Assembly: GCA_030631415.1 (NCBI GenBank)
Contig: DAOVLE010000102.1
Span: forward strand, 1 to 16,823
Direction of reading: 5' to 3'
Length of the DNA stretch: 16,823 nucleotides
Source of the DNA: JAAEQG01 sp023133475
GTDB taxonomy: Bacteria > Planctomycetota > Phycisphaerae > UBA1845
The notes beneath the pieces are model-generated. The model worked only from the letters and a program-made list of their open reading frames with translations. It had not been told where the DNA came from and searched no databases. The translations under genes and the position numbers were made by a program. Of the stretch, positions 15,701 to 16,823 are shown piece after piece; within the stretch, counting starts at the first letter, position 1; every line of letters begins with the position of its first letter.

Positions 15701-16045
15701 GACATGGGCGGCTGGAACCGCACTCTGGTGGCTCGTGCCTTGAGCGACCGGTATGGTGACCACGTCGGCTACGCCTACGACCCATTCGGCGGCGATTCGT
15801 ACGCGCAGATGAGCATCCTGGACTACTATAAGTTGCACGCTGACCTGCTGGCCGGCATCTCAGCCGCGTTCGACCCCTGTGATTTTGATCATGACGGCGA
15901 CGTTGATCTGGATGATTTCGAGGTGTTGGCCGAGGCACTTGCCGGGCCAGGGGTGCCCACCGGTTCCGTGGCCGACGTGGACGACGACGGCGACGTCGAC
16001 TTGCAGGACTTCGCCGTCTTCCAACGGGCCTTCACGGGATCGTGA
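12718..16045 (+). pseudogene. Secreted glycoside-hydrolase-like protein with dockerin-like end, broken by TAG and a frameshift
   Basis: ATG at 12718, behind GGAGGG, opens a signal peptide (MRHTLGLFLLATVTASV) that meets TAG at 12769-12771, exactly at the cleavage region before ADIVQH. The same frame then runs to 14559. Homology continues one frame over after about 14505-14520, so one extra base is present; dropping it restores TIDC...LADPVTVNLEMIVHEA. Repaired, the protein has about 1108 residues. In order I see a DNRLRE-like carbohydrate-associated domain (nt 12990-13600), a fibronectin type III-like domain (13610-13950), a beta-sandwich resembling the N-terminal part of GH123/DUF4091 proteins (14140-14570), a probable barrel domain (LDLNGYGN onward to 15870) and a dockerin type I-like pair of calcium loops (15878-16042). 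No catalytic acid pair could be assigned with confidence. Without repair the product would not be exported whole. Confidence 0.7.
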
Positions 16046-16067
16046 ACCGGCGGGTGGCCCATCGCGA

Positions 16068-16082
16068 CAGGTTTTTAACCTG
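16068..16082. terminator. Hairpin between convergent genes
   Basis: CAGGTT and AACCTG pair around TTT, between the end of the hydrolase-like gene (16045) and the end of the convergent small gene (16106). It could help end transcription in both directions, but the stem is short and no T-run follows. It is equally likely to be another member of the palindrome set. Confidence 0.3.
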
Positions 16083-16105
16083 CCCTACCAATGAAAAACT
16101 CCGGG

Positions 16106-16627
16106 TCAAGACCCCGCCTTGGCAGTCAGATCACCGTAGTGTTTCACCTCCGCCAGCCAGTTCTCCGAGGTGCCGAAGTTGTCCAACTCCGGGAACTCGT
16201 AGCTGGCTACCGTCACCGTGTGGTGCAGGTCCGAGTCGAACCGCAGTGGTTCGGTGGTGCAGGTCAGCGTCAGCCGACGGTCAGCCTTCATGCCTTTGCC
16301 GGTCTTCTCCGGCAAACCGATATGCCGCAACTCCACGACAAGAGCGTTAGCTGCCCAACCATGCTCCTCGGATATAGTGAAGTGGAACCGGTTACGCCCT
16401 TTCGCGTCCACTTTCAACTCCACTTTGACGTCAAACTTGGGCTTGCCGGGAGCCGGTACACCTTTTTTGCTCAGGTCGGCATCAACATACGGCACACTCT
16501 GGTCATCGGGCGGCTTTACCGCGTTGACGTCCGGAACCACCGACTCTTGGGATGGTTGGGTCTTGACCAGGTAGACGACAGCCCCCGCCGCAACCACAAT
16601 TATCAGAATCAGGATGAGGTTCTTCAT
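16106..16627 (-). CDS. Small membrane-anchored protein of unknown function
   Basis: The 173-residue protein opens with one membrane helix (about residues 3-21, LILILIIVVAAGAVVYLV) and no lipobox cysteine, so it is probably an anchored protein with its remaining 150 residues outside the cytoplasm. A proline- and aspartate-rich linker leads into a soluble domain that looks rich in beta strands (KFDVKVELKVDAKG, RLTLTCTTEPLRF). The family is not recognised. ATG at 16627 is chosen because AAGGGA lies 5 nt upstream and the helix starts at once; the frame is open to 16687. The stretch upstream of it (16628-16823) holds its presumed promoter and two repeats. Confidence 0.7.
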   Translation of the reverse strand: MKNLILILIIVVAAGAVVYLVKTQPSQESVVPDVNAVKPPDDQSVPYVDADLSKKGVPAPGKPKFDVKVELKVDAKGRNRFHFTISEEHGWAANALVVELRHIGLPEKTGKGMKADRRLTLTCTTEPLRFDSDLHHTVTVASYEFPELDNFGTSENWLAEVKHYGDLTAKAGS

Positions 16628-16769
16628 GGTTGTCCCTTTCTTCAATAAGTAAGTAGTCCTGACAAAACTCCCTCCTCCCTTACACACACGTTACGCCATA
16701 CTATAGCGGAAGACCACCAGCCAGACCAGTATCCCAACCGCCGAGGTGTGGCCATATTTTGTGGCATCA

Positions 16770-16786
16770 GGCGGGTTCCACCCGCC
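16770..16786. repeat. Short hairpin, same stem as 2188-2204
   Basis: GGCGGGT and ACCCGCC pair perfectly around TCC. The stem is identical to that at 2188-2204, where the loop is AAA. Confidence 0.6.
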
Positions 16787-16803
16787 TTCGTTGCTCGGAT
16801 TGG

Positions 16804-16823
16804 CCGCTCCCTTACGGTCGCGG
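16804..16823 (-). repeat. 32-bp dispersed repeat, copy 3, cut by the window end
   Basis: The minus strand reads CCGCGACCGTAAGGGAGCGG, identical to the core of copy 2. The rest of the unit lies beyond the window. Confidence 0.75.

Overview
The window looks like a chromosomal piece of a Planctomycetota bacterium. The evidence is the membrane protein with a C-terminal CGYNLTGN zinc ribbon, exported proteins with DCNxNGIPDxC and thrombospondin type 3 calcium repeats, dockerin-like C-termini ending in FQRxFTG, and GC-rich intergenic DNA full of short palindromes. Class and species cannot be read from the sequence. All assignments come from reading motifs; no database was searched.

Layout. 1-1228 (+): the N-terminal piece of an ISL3-type transposase is joined to an internal piece of an MBOAT O-acyltransferase, followed by an SGNH-fold hydrolase-like gene; together they look like the remains of a polysaccharide O-acetylation locus. 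1378-2037 (-): a SAM methyltransferase of the pseudaminic-acid-associated type. 2460-3035 (+): the zinc-ribbon membrane protein, cut by one in-frame TGA. 3519-6799 (+): a two-gene signalling operon, a hybrid-free sensor kinase with three PAS domains and a PocR domain, overlapping by 4 nt a stand-alone receiver protein. 7102-9151 (-): hemL (glutamate-1-semialdehyde aminomutase), followed 22 nt later by a four-helix membrane protein. 9472-9545 (-): a CAU-anticodon tRNA. 9947-12307 (+): a secreted protein with seven tandem blades (probable beta-propeller), TSP3 repeats and a C-terminal FQRGFTG motif. 12718-16045 (+): a large secreted glycoside-hydrolase-like protein with a dockerin-like end, broken by an amber codon in its signal peptide and by a +1 frameshift. 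16106-16627 (-): a small membrane-anchored protein of unknown function.

The intergenic DNA is the most unusual part. It holds many hairpins. Some share constant flanks, but their stems have been changed on both sides so that pairing is kept. The clearest pair is a 36-nt element at 3253-3288 (-) and 12367-12402 (+): it differs at five positions, and four of these are two compensated base pairs in the stem. A second family (9345-9391, 12413-12462, 12528-12573) keeps a CCC-GTT / AACGGG outer arm around unrelated inner palindromes. A 32-bp repeat (CCGCGACCGTRAGGGAGCGG core) occurs three times.

Three separate genes carry truncations, stops or frameshifts. All three stop codons end intact genes here, so codon reassignment is not supported. 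Real gene decay and sequence errors remain the two explanations.
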